A stretch of DNA of 28,840 bases from the NCBI GenBank assembly GCA_964459805.1, contig CAYWOD010000013.1, positions 1 through 28,840 on the forward strand, written 5' to 3'. Positions 17,211-24,845 of this stretch are shown here, piece by piece (position 1 is the stretch's first letter; each line of letters begins with the position of its first letter). The position numbers and the translations under genes were made by a program. Under the pieces are notes generated by a model. It was not told the DNA's origin, did not search any database, and was given only the letters and a program-made list of their open reading frames with translations. Source of the DNA: DAOVRL01 sp964459805 (GTDB lineage: Bacteria; Planctomycetota; Phycisphaerae; Sedimentisphaerales; Anaerobacaceae).

Positions 17211-18510
17211 ATCTAATCCTCGCAAACTTTTTGAAACGCAGCCAGCCGACCTTCCATTGCTCGCCCGGTGCGATCATTGAGAGGGGGTCGGTCCCTTTGT
17301 ATTCGAGGCGAATCTGCGCCGGGCCGGTCTCTTCCAGACTGAATCCTCGCAGGCCGTCCCCCGCAAGCAGTTCGTCCCGGTCACATTCTATATCAATGCA
17401 AATCCTTGGTGACAAATCTGCCTCTCCGTCGTTGAGCAGGACAAGCTCGGCAAGCTCAGGCTCAGGATACTCAATCAGCGCTTTTGGCGCACCGATTGGC
17501 GTTCGCCCGTCCATAACTGACGCCAACGTTACCCACTTCCAGTTCAACCGGTCGGTCTCTACCGGCAGCCGGTACCAGATTATTCCCTCCATATTGGCCG
17601 GTCTGTCGTCCTGCCAGCTTTGTACCAGCTTTGCCATCGCAGTCGCATCCGAACGAAGCGCACGAAGGGTAGTCCCCTCGCCCCAGGCTCGCGAGGGCCC
17701 TTCGGCCGAAATGCCGATATACTCTCCCTTTTTGTCAAATGCGACTATGTATCCGTATGTCGGCAGCGCCACGCGAAATGCAACGTCGATAGGCGCCGCC
17801 TTCTCCACCCAGCGAAGGGCCGCGGCGCTATCGCAAAGGGTAATCGCGGCATCCGGACCTTTCGGACGCTCCAAAGAGTGCACCTGCAGCACAAATCCAT
17901 CCGAAGCTCGCGCCAGGTGCCTAAAGGCCCGACGCTTGAGCCAACTGGGAAGGGCGGTAATGACAACCGGGACCGGCCGGATTTCTTTGCCGAACACCTC
18001 CACCCATCTTTGATATCCGCTCAGCTTTGACTCTGCACAGTCAAAATCAATCTGCAGTTCGGCCGGCTCCAGACCGGCCCGCCGGGCTTCGCCGACCACC
18101 GAACCGGCAATCTCGCCCAGTAGCTTCGCCACATCGCTGCCCTGGTCGAAGGGGCCTGAATAAGGCCCGATTCGCAGCGCCAGCCCGACAGGCCTTTCTG
18201 TAGCCTTCAAGGAGTCGTAATCCAGACGAACACGCACAACCTGGTCCGCCCGCCCGCCTTTGAAGGATACTTCCGCCGCCAGAGCCGTAAAACCGCAGAC
18301 CCGGGCAGACGCCCGCTCGAGCGCTTCGGATACCGGCGTATCCCACCGGCGCTGCCACACGTATGCCTCGTGAGGGATTTGGCCGGTCCGCCGTTCGACG
18401 GGAATAAGCGAATCGCCGAAGTAGTATATCAGCACCGCGACAATTACGAGCAGAGCAACTGCGCCAACTACGAGGAGATTCAGAGGCTTTCTTCGAGGAA
18501 AGATGCACAT
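17188..18510 (-). CDS. Membrane-anchored DUF3142 protein
   Basis: A 440-residue protein with an N-terminal anchor (PRRKPLNLLVVGAVALLVIV, about residues 6-30) after a basic start, so the body is periplasmic. The DUF3142 domain spans about 45-330: EAYVWQRRWDTPVSEAL, LALRIGPYSG, LQIDFDCAESKLSGYQRWVE, ITALPSWLKRRAFRHLA and VALPTYGYIVAFDKKG. The D-x-D in LQIDFDCAE and the TIM-barrel-like alternation suggest a glycosidase-like fold, but no activity is established for the family. The C-terminal about 100 residues form a beta-rich domain. The ribosome site before the ATG at 18510 is weak. It is the first gene of a pair with the TPR gene. A perfect TTGACA lies about 70 bases upstream but lacks a good -10. 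Confidence 0.8.
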   Translation of the reverse strand: MCIFPRRKPLNLLVVGAVALLVIVAVLIYYFGDSLIPVERRTGQIPHEAYVWQRRWDTPVSEALERASARVCGFTALAAEVSFKGGRADQVVRVRLDYDSLKATERPVGLALRIGPYSGPFDQGSDVAKLLGEIAGSVVGEARRAGLEPAELQIDFDCAESKLSGYQRWVEVFGKEIRPVPVVITALPSWLKRRAFRHLARASDGFVLQVHSLERPKGPDAAITLCDSAAALRWVEKAAPIDVAFRVALPTYGYIVAFDKKGEYIGISAEGPSRAWGEGTTLRALRSDATAMAKLVQSWQDDRPANMEGIIWYRLPVETDRLNWKWVTLASVMDGRTPIGAPKALIEYPEPELAELVLLNDGEADLSPRICIDIECDRDELLAGDGLRGFSLEETGPAQIRLEYKGTDPLSMIAPGEQWKVGWLRFKKFARIRCVVTMLE

Positions 18511-18667
18511 CCGGAAGCCCTTTGACGGATTGCCTCGTTACTTCTATCGTGAACAGAACCACATCACCCCCCAGCGCCTGGGATAACGGCGATCTTACAT
18601 GTCCTGTCAATCTCTTTGTCGGCAAAGTCGGCAAGTAAGCATTAAAAGTAGTGGGATACCCGCGCAC

Positions 18668-18702
18668 AAAAGAAGGAATGGCGGGAAACCCACCATCCCT
18701 TC
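18668..18702 (-). terminator. Intrinsic terminator of the metallophosphoesterase gene
   Basis: On the minus strand, a 10-bp stem GAAGGGATGG/CCATTCCTTC (one G-U pair, 11-base loop) is followed at once by TTTT. It lies 41 bases after the stop codon at 18743 and separates this gene from the DUF3142 gene. Confidence 0.75.
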
Positions 18703-18742
18703 TAAGTCAAACAGACTCAACGCCGGCGTTCTCACACCAGCC

Positions 18743-21700
18743 TCAAGGAACGGTAATCCAATTCTCCTTAACGCCTTGGCCGGAATCGTAGTTATATCCG
18801 CCCAGGACCACGTCCATAACCGTGAACGTGAACTTTTGCCCGCTCTTTGCTTTCTTCGGCGCCGAGGTGATCACTGTATATCCGGAGCCATCTGTTATGC
18901 CGCTGGCACCTGTCTGGATCGTCTTACCGTTCAAGGACCAGTCGCCGACAACGGTAGCATTTGCCTGATACACGCTAATCTGCACTCCCGCGACGCCTTT
19001 CCAGTTCTTGCCGGCTTGCTCGAGGCTCATATCGATACTCTCGACGTGCACAGTGCTCGGCCCGCTGTTGTTCACCGTTACGCTGATGCTGTCACTCGCG
19101 GTTTGCAAGGCAGTATCCGTAGCGGTGGCGCTTACCGTATGCGGATCGTCGGCCACGCCGCTCGTATCCCAATCCACCCACCAGCCATCCGAGCCGACGC
19201 TGTCAACGCCGATACTTGCGCCGTCCACAAAGAACTCCACCTGGCTCACACCCTTGTCATCGGCTGCGTCGGCGCTCACTGTAACGCTGCCTGAGACGGT
19301 CGCGCCGTCGGTCGGATTCGTAATGCTCACAGTCGGGGCGTCATCCACGTTGTCCACGGTAACTTCTGCGCTTGCGGCCGTCGTATTGCTGCCGCTGTCA
19401 GTCGCCCGGGCATTAACGGTGTGGCCTCCCTCACTGGCCGACGTACTATTCCAACTTGCCTCGTACAAGCCGCTAACGCCATTGTAGGTGGTTGGCTGCC
19501 AGGCTCCGCCGTCAATGTTCCACTCGACAGTCAGAGTCCCTGCCGCATCCTCATCGTCCGTGGCGTCAATCTGAATTGGCACCACGCCGGCAGCAGTGGC
19601 TCCGTCGCCCGGATTAACAATGCCGACCAACGCCGGATTGTCAACCGGGCCTGCCGGAGTGCCGGCAATCTCCACATCGTCAATGTAGGCTTCTTCCTTG
19701 TCAGTGTTTGTGCGGAATCGCACGCGGAAGTCAGGATTGTTATCGGCGCCGGGATCGCAGACCATGTCCGGAACGGCCCAAGAACCATCTTGGGTGGCCT
19801 CGAGCGTATGCCAGACAGAGCCGTCCACAGACCACTCTGCGAAGAGGAATTCCTCCTGTTTCGCATCGAACCCCTTAGTCTTGCGTGCATACTTAACATG
19901 AATATCAGCATAGCCAACAGTGCTGACGGTCTTTTCAATCCACGCAACCTTCTTGATCTTTGCCGCGTAGCTGCCAGTGTAGACCTTGGCAGAATTTCCT
20001 TCGATCTTGGTGTCTCCACTTGTGGTCCAGCCTCCGGCAGTGAAATTGCCGCTCTCGAAACCGTCACTGAACAGGGTAACCGGCTCAGGTGGAGCGACGG
20101 TGATGACCACATCATCGCTGTCTGTGGCTCCCTCATCATCGGTCACCGTCAGTGTGACGGTGTGCGTGCCGACGGTGAACTCCATGGTGATGCTTACCGT
20201 GTCGCCTAAGACGTTGGCCCCTTCCTTCCATTCATACGTGGTGATCTCTCCATCGGGGTCGGATGAATCTGACCCATCGAGCGTCACCGTCTCGAAGCCG
20301 TTCTCATCGCTGTCAGTAACCGTCTGGTCAGGTCCTGCGTCGGCCACGGGCGGTCGATTCCCCATCGTGGTGAAAGTTACAATCAGCTCAGGTCGATAAT
20401 CCGGTGTGGGATGCTCAGCGGCTGCCATGTGCCAGCCGTTGGTGCCGTTCGGCAGGATGGCCCAACCGTTGTTCGCCACCCCGTCCGCCCAGTCTTGCAG
20501 CGTGCCCGTAACATCCAGATCCACGTCGCTGTCGGGGGAGTTCGATGGAACACCATCGTCCTCGACGATCAGGGCTTCGCTGTCATTCGCCTGAATTCCA
20601 TCGCCGCCGAACGAATTGTTCCATGTTATTACTGTGTCTATCCACGGTTGTAGCATGGCATGCGCGTTGCCGCCGTTGCCGTCGTCGGTCGAACGGATTC
20701 GCAGCGTCACCGAAACAATCGTCGAACCGGGGGGAATCTGGGCGGCGCTGCCGCCGATAATGTCGTCGAAACGCAGTAAGACATGAGAAAGTCCGCCGGA
20801 GCTGTCCATATCGGCATTGTATTGGTACTGGTAGCTGCCGTCGTACTGCGTGGCACTGTCGGCGAAGTTCGTCGCCGGGTCTGCCCAACGTATCATCGTA
20901 TCGACCATAGCGCTGTAGCCGCCCACGCCCTGCTGGAAGCTGAGCGTTACCGGCGGCACAATCGAAGTGTCGATTTCTATCGTCAAAGTCGTCGCGGCCA
21001 TCTCGTTGCCCGCCACATCCATAATCTTGGCCGCACCGCCATTGAGCATGATCACATAAAAGCCGTTTCCGAACTCACCGCCCGCAGGCGTCAGCGTGAT
21101 CACGTCCAAACCAGCGTCGTAACTAAATGAATAGTCGGAGCCGGTTCCTTCGGTCAGCGTCTCGGTGTCCTTGGTAAGCGTAACCGTCGCGGAGATAACC
21201 GTCTCGTCGTCGATGCCATCGCCGACATCACTGAGCTGGATCTGGAAGCTCGATTGGGTCGTGTTGACCGTAACATCGCCGGCGTCCCCATCCAGGTCGT
21301 CCGGCCCACCGTCGAGCGGTACGAGTAAGCTGGCCGTCGGCGCGGGAATGTTCACGGTCCAACTCGCTCTTATGCCGTAAGCCACATCTTCTGTCCCCTG
21401 CCAAACAGTAAATGTAACATCTGTATCTGTTACACAAACATCTACAAAAGTCTGCTCAAGCTCTCTGGGATTTCCAGCATTTCCGCAATCAATTTGCCAG
21501 GTAAACGGCTCCCAATCGACGCCGCCGACTTGCTTGGCATAATACCAATGAGTGTGCCCACACAAATACGCTATCACTTGTTCATCGTTCAGCAGCTTCC
21601 AAAACCTATCTCTGTTAGCAGGGTATTTGTTCAGGCTGTCGCCCGTGTGGGCGTATTCCGGATAGGCCGGCTCGTGGCCTATGACAAAGACCACAGGTTT

Positions 21701-22222
21701 CGTATTCGCCGCCAAGTCGTCTGCCAGCCAGTTATACAGTGCATCCACCACGTCCCCGTCAGTGCCGGTGTCACTCGCCCCGTCATAGTACTCATTGATG
21801 GCAACAAAGTGAGCATTCCCGTAGTCAAAAGAATACGTAGTGGTCTCGCAGCCCTCCGGTCCCCCATTCACAACATAAGGCAGGGTGGAGAACGCACTGC
21901 GGATCCACGTCATATCATCTGCCGTTTCCGCTTCGTGGTTCCCGACCACCGGATACCAGATAACATCGGGGCCGAACTGCGTCTTCAAAGATGCATCAGT
22001 GACTTCCGGATGGTCGATATCCCCCGGCATAATATGGAAAACACCTTCATCATTCAGGAAGAGCCGGTCCATCTCATCCAACAGCCACTCCCAGCGTGAC
22101 AAATTGCCAGAGTCATACGGCCTGTTGTCGGCGGAGGCGGTAAACCTGAACGTTTCCGCACCGGCCACACTGCATACAACGATCATTGACAACACAACAA
22201 ACATAACTTTCAGCGTTCTCAT
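18743..22222 (-). CDS. Exported multidomain metallophosphoesterase with DNRLRE, PKD and Ig-like modules
   Basis: A 1159-residue protein. The signal peptide is MRTLKVMFVVLSMIVVCSVA, ending GAE; the ATG has AAAGGAG seven bases upstream. A calcineurin-like phosphoesterase domain occupies about 23-295 with ligand motifs SADNR, MPGDIDH, GNHE, IGHEP and CGHTH. Then come an Ig-like domain (about 300-420), a DNRLRE carbohydrate-binding-like module (about 424-618, opening VTLSFQQGVGGYSAMVDTMI), a PKD domain (about 620-712, PPVADAGPDQTV), a jelly-roll-like domain (about 716-855, DGFESGNFTAGGW), two Ig-like domains (about 857-955 and 957-1052, NPTDGATVSGSVTV) and a C-terminal beta domain (1057-1159). 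There is no PEP-CTERM, dockerin or sorting tail. It probably acts outside the cell on a phosphate ester, held on glycan by its modules. It has its own promoter and terminator, hence is monocistronic. Confidence 0.88.
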   Translation of the reverse strand: MRTLKVMFVVLSMIVVCSVAGAETFRFTASADNRPYDSGNLSRWEWLLDEMDRLFLNDEGVFHIMPGDIDHPEVTDASLKTQFGPDVIWYPVVGNHEAETADDMTWIRSAFSTLPYVVNGGPEGCETTTYSFDYGNAHFVAINEYYDGASDTGTDGDVVDALYNWLADDLAANTKPVVFVIGHEPAYPEYAHTGDSLNKYPANRDRFWKLLNDEQVIAYLCGHTHWYYAKQVGGVDWEPFTWQIDCGNAGNPRELEQTFVDVCVTDTDVTFTVWQGTEDVAYGIRASWTVNIPAPTASLLVPLDGGPDDLDGDAGDVTVNTTQSSFQIQLSDVGDGIDDETVISATVTLTKDTETLTEGTGSDYSFSYDAGLDVITLTPAGGEFGNGFYVIMLNGGAAKIMDVAGNEMAATTLTIEIDTSIVPPVTLSFQQGVGGYSAMVDTMIRWADPATNFADSATQYDGSYQYQYNADMDSSGGLSHVLLRFDDIIGGSAAQIPPGSTIVSVTLRIRSTDDGNGGNAHAMLQPWIDTVITWNNSFGGDGIQANDSEALIVEDDGVPSNSPDSDVDLDVTGTLQDWADGVANNGWAILPNGTNGWHMAAAEHPTPDYRPELIVTFTTMGNRPPVADAGPDQTVTDSDENGFETVTLDGSDSSDPDGEITTYEWKEGANVLGDTVSITMEFTVGTHTVTLTVTDDEGATDSDDVVITVAPPEPVTLFSDGFESGNFTAGGWTTSGDTKIEGNSAKVYTGSYAAKIKKVAWIEKTVSTVGYADIHVKYARKTKGFDAKQEEFLFAEWSVDGSVWHTLEATQDGSWAVPDMVCDPGADNNPDFRVRFRTNTDKEEAYIDDVEIAGTPAGPVDNPALVGIVNPGDGATAAGVVPIQIDATDDEDAAGTLTVEWNIDGGAWQPTTYNGVSGLYEASWNSTSASEGGHTVNARATDSGSNTTAASAEVTVDNVDDAPTVSITNPTDGATVSGSVTVSADAADDKGVSQVEFFVDGASIGVDSVGSDGWWVDWDTSGVADDPHTVSATATDTALQTASDSISVTVNNSGPSTVHVESIDMSLEQAGKNWKGVAGVQISVYQANATVVGDWSLNGKTIQTGASGITDGSGYTVITSAPKKAKSGQKFTFTVMDVVLGGYNYDSGQGVKENWITVP

Positions 22223-22249
22223 GATAATCTCCTTTCACTTCTGCCTATC

Positions 22250-22277
22250 AAAATAGAAAGCTTATGCGTAATGTCCA
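22250..22277 (-). promoter_or_regulatory. Candidate promoter of the metallophosphoesterase gene
   Basis: On the minus strand, TGGACA (22277-22272), a 16-base spacer and TATTTT (22255-22250), matching 5/6 and 4/6. Predicted initiation is near 22243, leaving a 20-base leader that contains the AAAGGAG ribosome site. Confidence 0.45.
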
Positions 22278-22651
22278 GCAATCCTCAAAAACAACATGCC
22301 ACGTGGCGTGTTGCGCTTATCTTGCCTGAGTGTCCCGTATCTTCTGTGGAGAGCGCAACGCAAAGATCACAGCGATATGGCGTCCTCCACATCCGGCCAA
22401 ATCCTACAGATAAACCACAACTTCTCTAATTTACCACAAATCACAATATACCACAACACAAATCACAATATACCACAATTCATTTCCGACAGTCTATCGT
22501 GGTAACTACGGGATTTTTTGAAAAAAATCGTTTTTTTGGGCCAAAAACGGCGGTGTGCAAAAAAAGACTATATCTTTTCTTGAAGTGAAAGCTGCAAGCC
22601 AACATTCATCGCAGGTCCATCCGCAAGGCAAATTTGTTATTATGAGAAAAT
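22278..22651. other. Intergenic region without a recognisable gene
   Basis: This AT-rich stretch lies between the divergent metallophosphoesterase gene and the DUF1565 pseudogene. It holds the tandem duplication at 22435-22478 and an A/T hairpin (GATTTTTT/AAAAAATC, 22512-22529) followed by seven T, which could act as a weak terminator on the plus strand. The small plus-strand frame at 22296-22505 is not convincing. Confidence 0.5.
22435..22478. repeat. Perfect 22-bp tandem duplication
   Basis: Two adjacent identical 22-base units, 22435-22456 and 22457-22478, each beginning CACAAATCACAATATACC. The unit itself contains CACAA at both ends. It lies in AT-rich intergenic DNA. Confidence 0.85.
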
Positions 22652-23235
22652 ATGTTGCGACTTCACAGACAAACGGGACGATGTTTTAGCTTTGCTGTCA
22701 TTTTTTTTGCTCTCGCTTTGCACGTCCGCGCCGCTGAGTATTTTGTCGCCTTCGATGGCACCGACAGCAACAATGGCTCACAGGAGAGGCCTTTCCGAAC
22801 GATTCAAAAGGCCGCCGATACAATGAAGGCCGGCGATACCTGCTACGTCCGAAGCGGCCTCTATCGCCAGGTGGTTCGGCTGAAGCGCTCCGGCAGCAAA
22901 GACAAGCCGGTGACACTTTCGCTATACGGCTCGCACTGCAGATGCCCCCAACCGAGCCGGTCGTCCTGACCGTGACACCGGGCGACGCGGGGGCAACGAT
23001 AAGAGACGGGGGGGCCTTGAGATTCACGCCGGCTGATTGGATGCGCGTTCAAACCATTACTTTGAGCAAACACCCAAAGAGATTGTCACTGCGATTTTCC
23101 AGCGAGCATCTGGGAAACGCTCAGATATCCGATGCCGGAGCTGTTGATGCGCGGCTCGGCCGGGTAGTGACATTCGACCGTCCTATGCTACCCACGCGGC
23201 CGGCCGAGTTCGCTTCTCGTTCCAAGTCAAAATAG
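22652..23235 (+). pseudogene. Chimeric remnant of a DUF1565 beta-helix gene joined to a Calx-beta-like fragment
   Basis: The first frame (22652-22969) has a signal peptide (FSFAVIFFALALHVRA) and the start of a DUF1565/right-handed beta-helix protein: EYFVAFDGTDSNNGSQERPF, RTIQKAADTMKAGDTCYVRS, GLYRQVV. Homology stops after LSLYGS near base 22935, and the frame then reads into unrelated sequence. A second frame carries LALQMPPTEPVVLTVTPGDA and LRFTPADWMRVQTITL. This is the end of a Calx-beta-like repeat common in adhesin-like proteins; that frame ends at 23235. The two halves belong to different parental genes or distant parts of one, joined out of frame near 22930-22942. An internal deletion is the simplest explanation. 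Neither part can make a functional beta-helix protein. Confidence 0.65.
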
Positions 23236-23280
23236 CAAACAACGCAAGACTACTGCTGTCTCGCTGATCAAGTGATGGAT

Positions 23281-23349
23281 GTCATTCTGAGCGAAGCGAA
23301 GAATCTCTTCTCCGAACGCCGGATGCTTCGCCTTCGGCTCAGCATGACA
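23281..23349. repeat. Palindromic intergenic repeat of the GTCATTCTGAGC type
   Basis: An imperfect inverted repeat: GTCATTCTGAGCGAAGCGAA at the left, and GCTTCGCCTTCGGCTCAGCA then TGAC at the right, pairing with single-base bulges around a loop of about 14 bases. The same repeat type is familiar from intergenic DNA of many environmental bacteria and behaves like a REP/MITE hairpin. There is no coding content. Confidence 0.65.
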
Positions 23350-23697
23350 GGTCCTCGAATTATGTGCGAGAGAGCACTACGTTGAGCACACAGACCTTGG
23401 GTGACAGTTCCAAACAAGTATTGGCGTGCGCGAGTTTATAAAAACAGGCGACAGTACCGTGTGTAGGCGATACTGCCGCCACCATTCCTCCTTGAACTTT
23501 CTATAATTTATCAAACTGCGACCAAGTTGTCCATCGTGTAGTTGCAGTTTTTGAAGTTTCTTTTTCGCTCTGCCGAAGTTATGATACTCTTCAGCCCATT
23601 ATCCTGGTTGCGGAGCGTCTAATTTACTTATATGTAAAAGTAGGCAGCCTTATGATATACGGCTATGTTAAACTGCGCAATTTCAGGTGCCGCCGGC
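23350..23697. other. Intergenic region without a supported gene
   Basis: This stretch separates the palindromic repeat from the small membrane ORF. A minus-strand frame of 74 codons (23598-23377) is open but has no start codon with a ribosome site and no recognised family. I see no terminator strong enough to name. Confidence 0.4.
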
Positions 23698-23850
23698 TCA
23701 CTCCTGTTCGTTGGGAAGAACCTGTAAGTTAGGCTTTTGGCTGCGGCGCTCGAAGGGTTTCGTCAGCGGCATAAGGCCGAGCAGGACGGCGATTCCAAGA
23801 GCAGTGGCGACGACGGCCGGTTGTCTGGATATTACTCTCCTACCTTTCAA
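23698..23850 (-). CDS. 50-residue single-span membrane protein overlapping the DHQS II gene
   Basis: A TTG start at 23850 lies inside the last codons of the 3-dehydroquinate synthase II gene (11-bp overlap, different frame), and a TGA at 23700-23698 ends it. The product starts MKGRRVISRQ, has a hydrophobic span AVVATALGIAVLLGLMPL (about residues 12-29), then a basic KPFERRSQK and a short polar tail. The N-terminal basic cluster, one span and basic flank are what a small membrane protein looks like. Stop-start overlap in an operon favours translation by coupling, since no strong ribosome site precedes the TTG. I do not recognise a family. It could instead be a chance frame; the position and composition are the evidence. 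Confidence 0.5.
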   Translation of the reverse strand: MKGRRVISRQPAVVATALGIAVLLGLMPLTKPFERRSQKPNLQVLPNEQE

Positions 23851-24835
23851 TCAGCGTCTCATCGACCTGCATGCCGAAGTGCCTGCCTGCCTTTTCGATA
23901 TGCCCGAGCACTTTATCACCCGCTTTCAGGGTCGTGGCCGAGATTGCCTTGCCCTCCGGGCCGACTAAGCGAATCGTCTCGGCGTTTTGCAGAACAAGGC
24001 TTATCTGTCCGCCCTCGGCCTCGGCCTCGATGAGCATCATAGGCCTCTTTTCGATCTTGTTCCGGCCCAGATACGCCGTTTGACTGTTGCCGTGAAAATC
24101 GACAAGCAGCACCTCGTCGCCGGCTTTGAGGTCCGCTAAGTACTTGGTCTTGCCGCCCGGCGTCAGCGTATAGGCGTGCACAGCCCCGGCGTTGACGCGG
24201 AAGGGACGCGATGCCACATAAGGATTATCGATCGATTCAGAATGCACCAAAAAATAGCCCGCAGCCGTATTGCCGACGAGCATACCTTCGCCCAAAGTCA
24301 TTTGCGTACAGGTATCCAGACACGCCCTGTCCCCCATACCGAGCTGTTTCGTAGTCGTCACCGTGGCTGTAACAAGGCCGACTTTCTCACTTACGCCCGC
24401 AATAATCTCGGCGCATTTCTTTATCTCGTTTACATCGGTCGTCTTCAGTACAACGCCGTCCACGCCTTTTTCAAGAATCTCGACCATGAGCCTGGCCTGT
24501 TGGCTGTTCTCGACCTGGACCATAATATTCTTGCCCCGCCGGGCAAGCAGGTTTTCAATCGGGATAATCGTCCAGTCGAGCATCTTGACCACGACGATTC
24601 TTTCGCCAGGCACCGCCGCGGCTTTGTCCTCGTCTTCCTTGCCGGCTATGTCTATGAAATCGACATCGACGCCGGGCTTAATATCGCCGTCCTTTTCCAC
24701 CGTCTTGATCTTACCGAACTGCCGCACCTTCTCACTCTCGCCGTCAGGCAAGACAACCGCCGCAGCCCCGCTCTCCAGTGCAGCGATGGCAATTTCCTTA
24801 CTATACGGAACAACATTTACCCACAGTTTTTTCAT
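23840..24835 (-). CDS. 3-dehydroquinate synthase II (archaeal-type)
   Basis: A 331-residue protein of the archaeal-type DHQ synthase family (PF01959), unrelated to AroB. In archaea it converts 2-amino-3,7-dideoxy-D-threo-hept-6-ulosonate to 3-dehydroquinate by NAD-dependent oxidative deamination and cyclisation. Hallmarks are the start KKLWVNVVPYSKEIAIAALE, then CTQMTLGEGMLVGNTAAGYF, ASRPFRVNAGAVHAYTLTPG and DEVLLVDFHG; length is normal. It follows the aldolase gene by 10 bp on the same strand, so both steps of the pathway are co-transcribed. There is no signal peptide. The next, tiny ORF overlaps its end by 11 bp. In some actinomycetes homologous pairs (GriI/GriH) make 3-amino-4-hydroxybenzoate instead, so end-product identity is inferred. 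Confidence in the family is high. Confidence 0.92.
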   Translation of the reverse strand: MKKLWVNVVPYSKEIAIAALESGAAAVVLPDGESEKVRQFGKIKTVEKDGDIKPGVDVDFIDIAGKEDEDKAAAVPGERIVVVKMLDWTIIPIENLLARRGKNIMVQVENSQQARLMVEILEKGVDGVVLKTTDVNEIKKCAEIIAGVSEKVGLVTATVTTTKQLGMGDRACLDTCTQMTLGEGMLVGNTAAGYFLVHSESIDNPYVASRPFRVNAGAVHAYTLTPGGKTKYLADLKAGDEVLLVDFHGNSQTAYLGRNKIEKRPMMLIEAEAEGGQISLVLQNAETIRLVGPEGKAISATTLKAGDKVLGHIEKAGRHFGMQVDETLIER

Positions 24836-24845
24836 TTTTCGGTAC

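Noticed and set aside
17231..18013. Plus-strand frame of 260 codons opposite DUF3142
   Set aside because: Antisense shadow with no start context and no motif.
18550..18600. Perfect TTGACA on the minus strand upstream of DUF3142
   Set aside because: No acceptable -10 box lies 15-19 bases downstream, so no promoter was called.
22298..22307. 10-bp palindrome GCCACGTGGC
   Set aside because: Palindromes of this length occur by chance many times in 29 kb, and no promoter context supports an operator.
23377..23598. Minus-strand frame of 74 codons with a helical, Lys/Gln-rich translation
   Set aside because: It has no start codon with a ribosome site and no recognised family, and this length is expected by chance.
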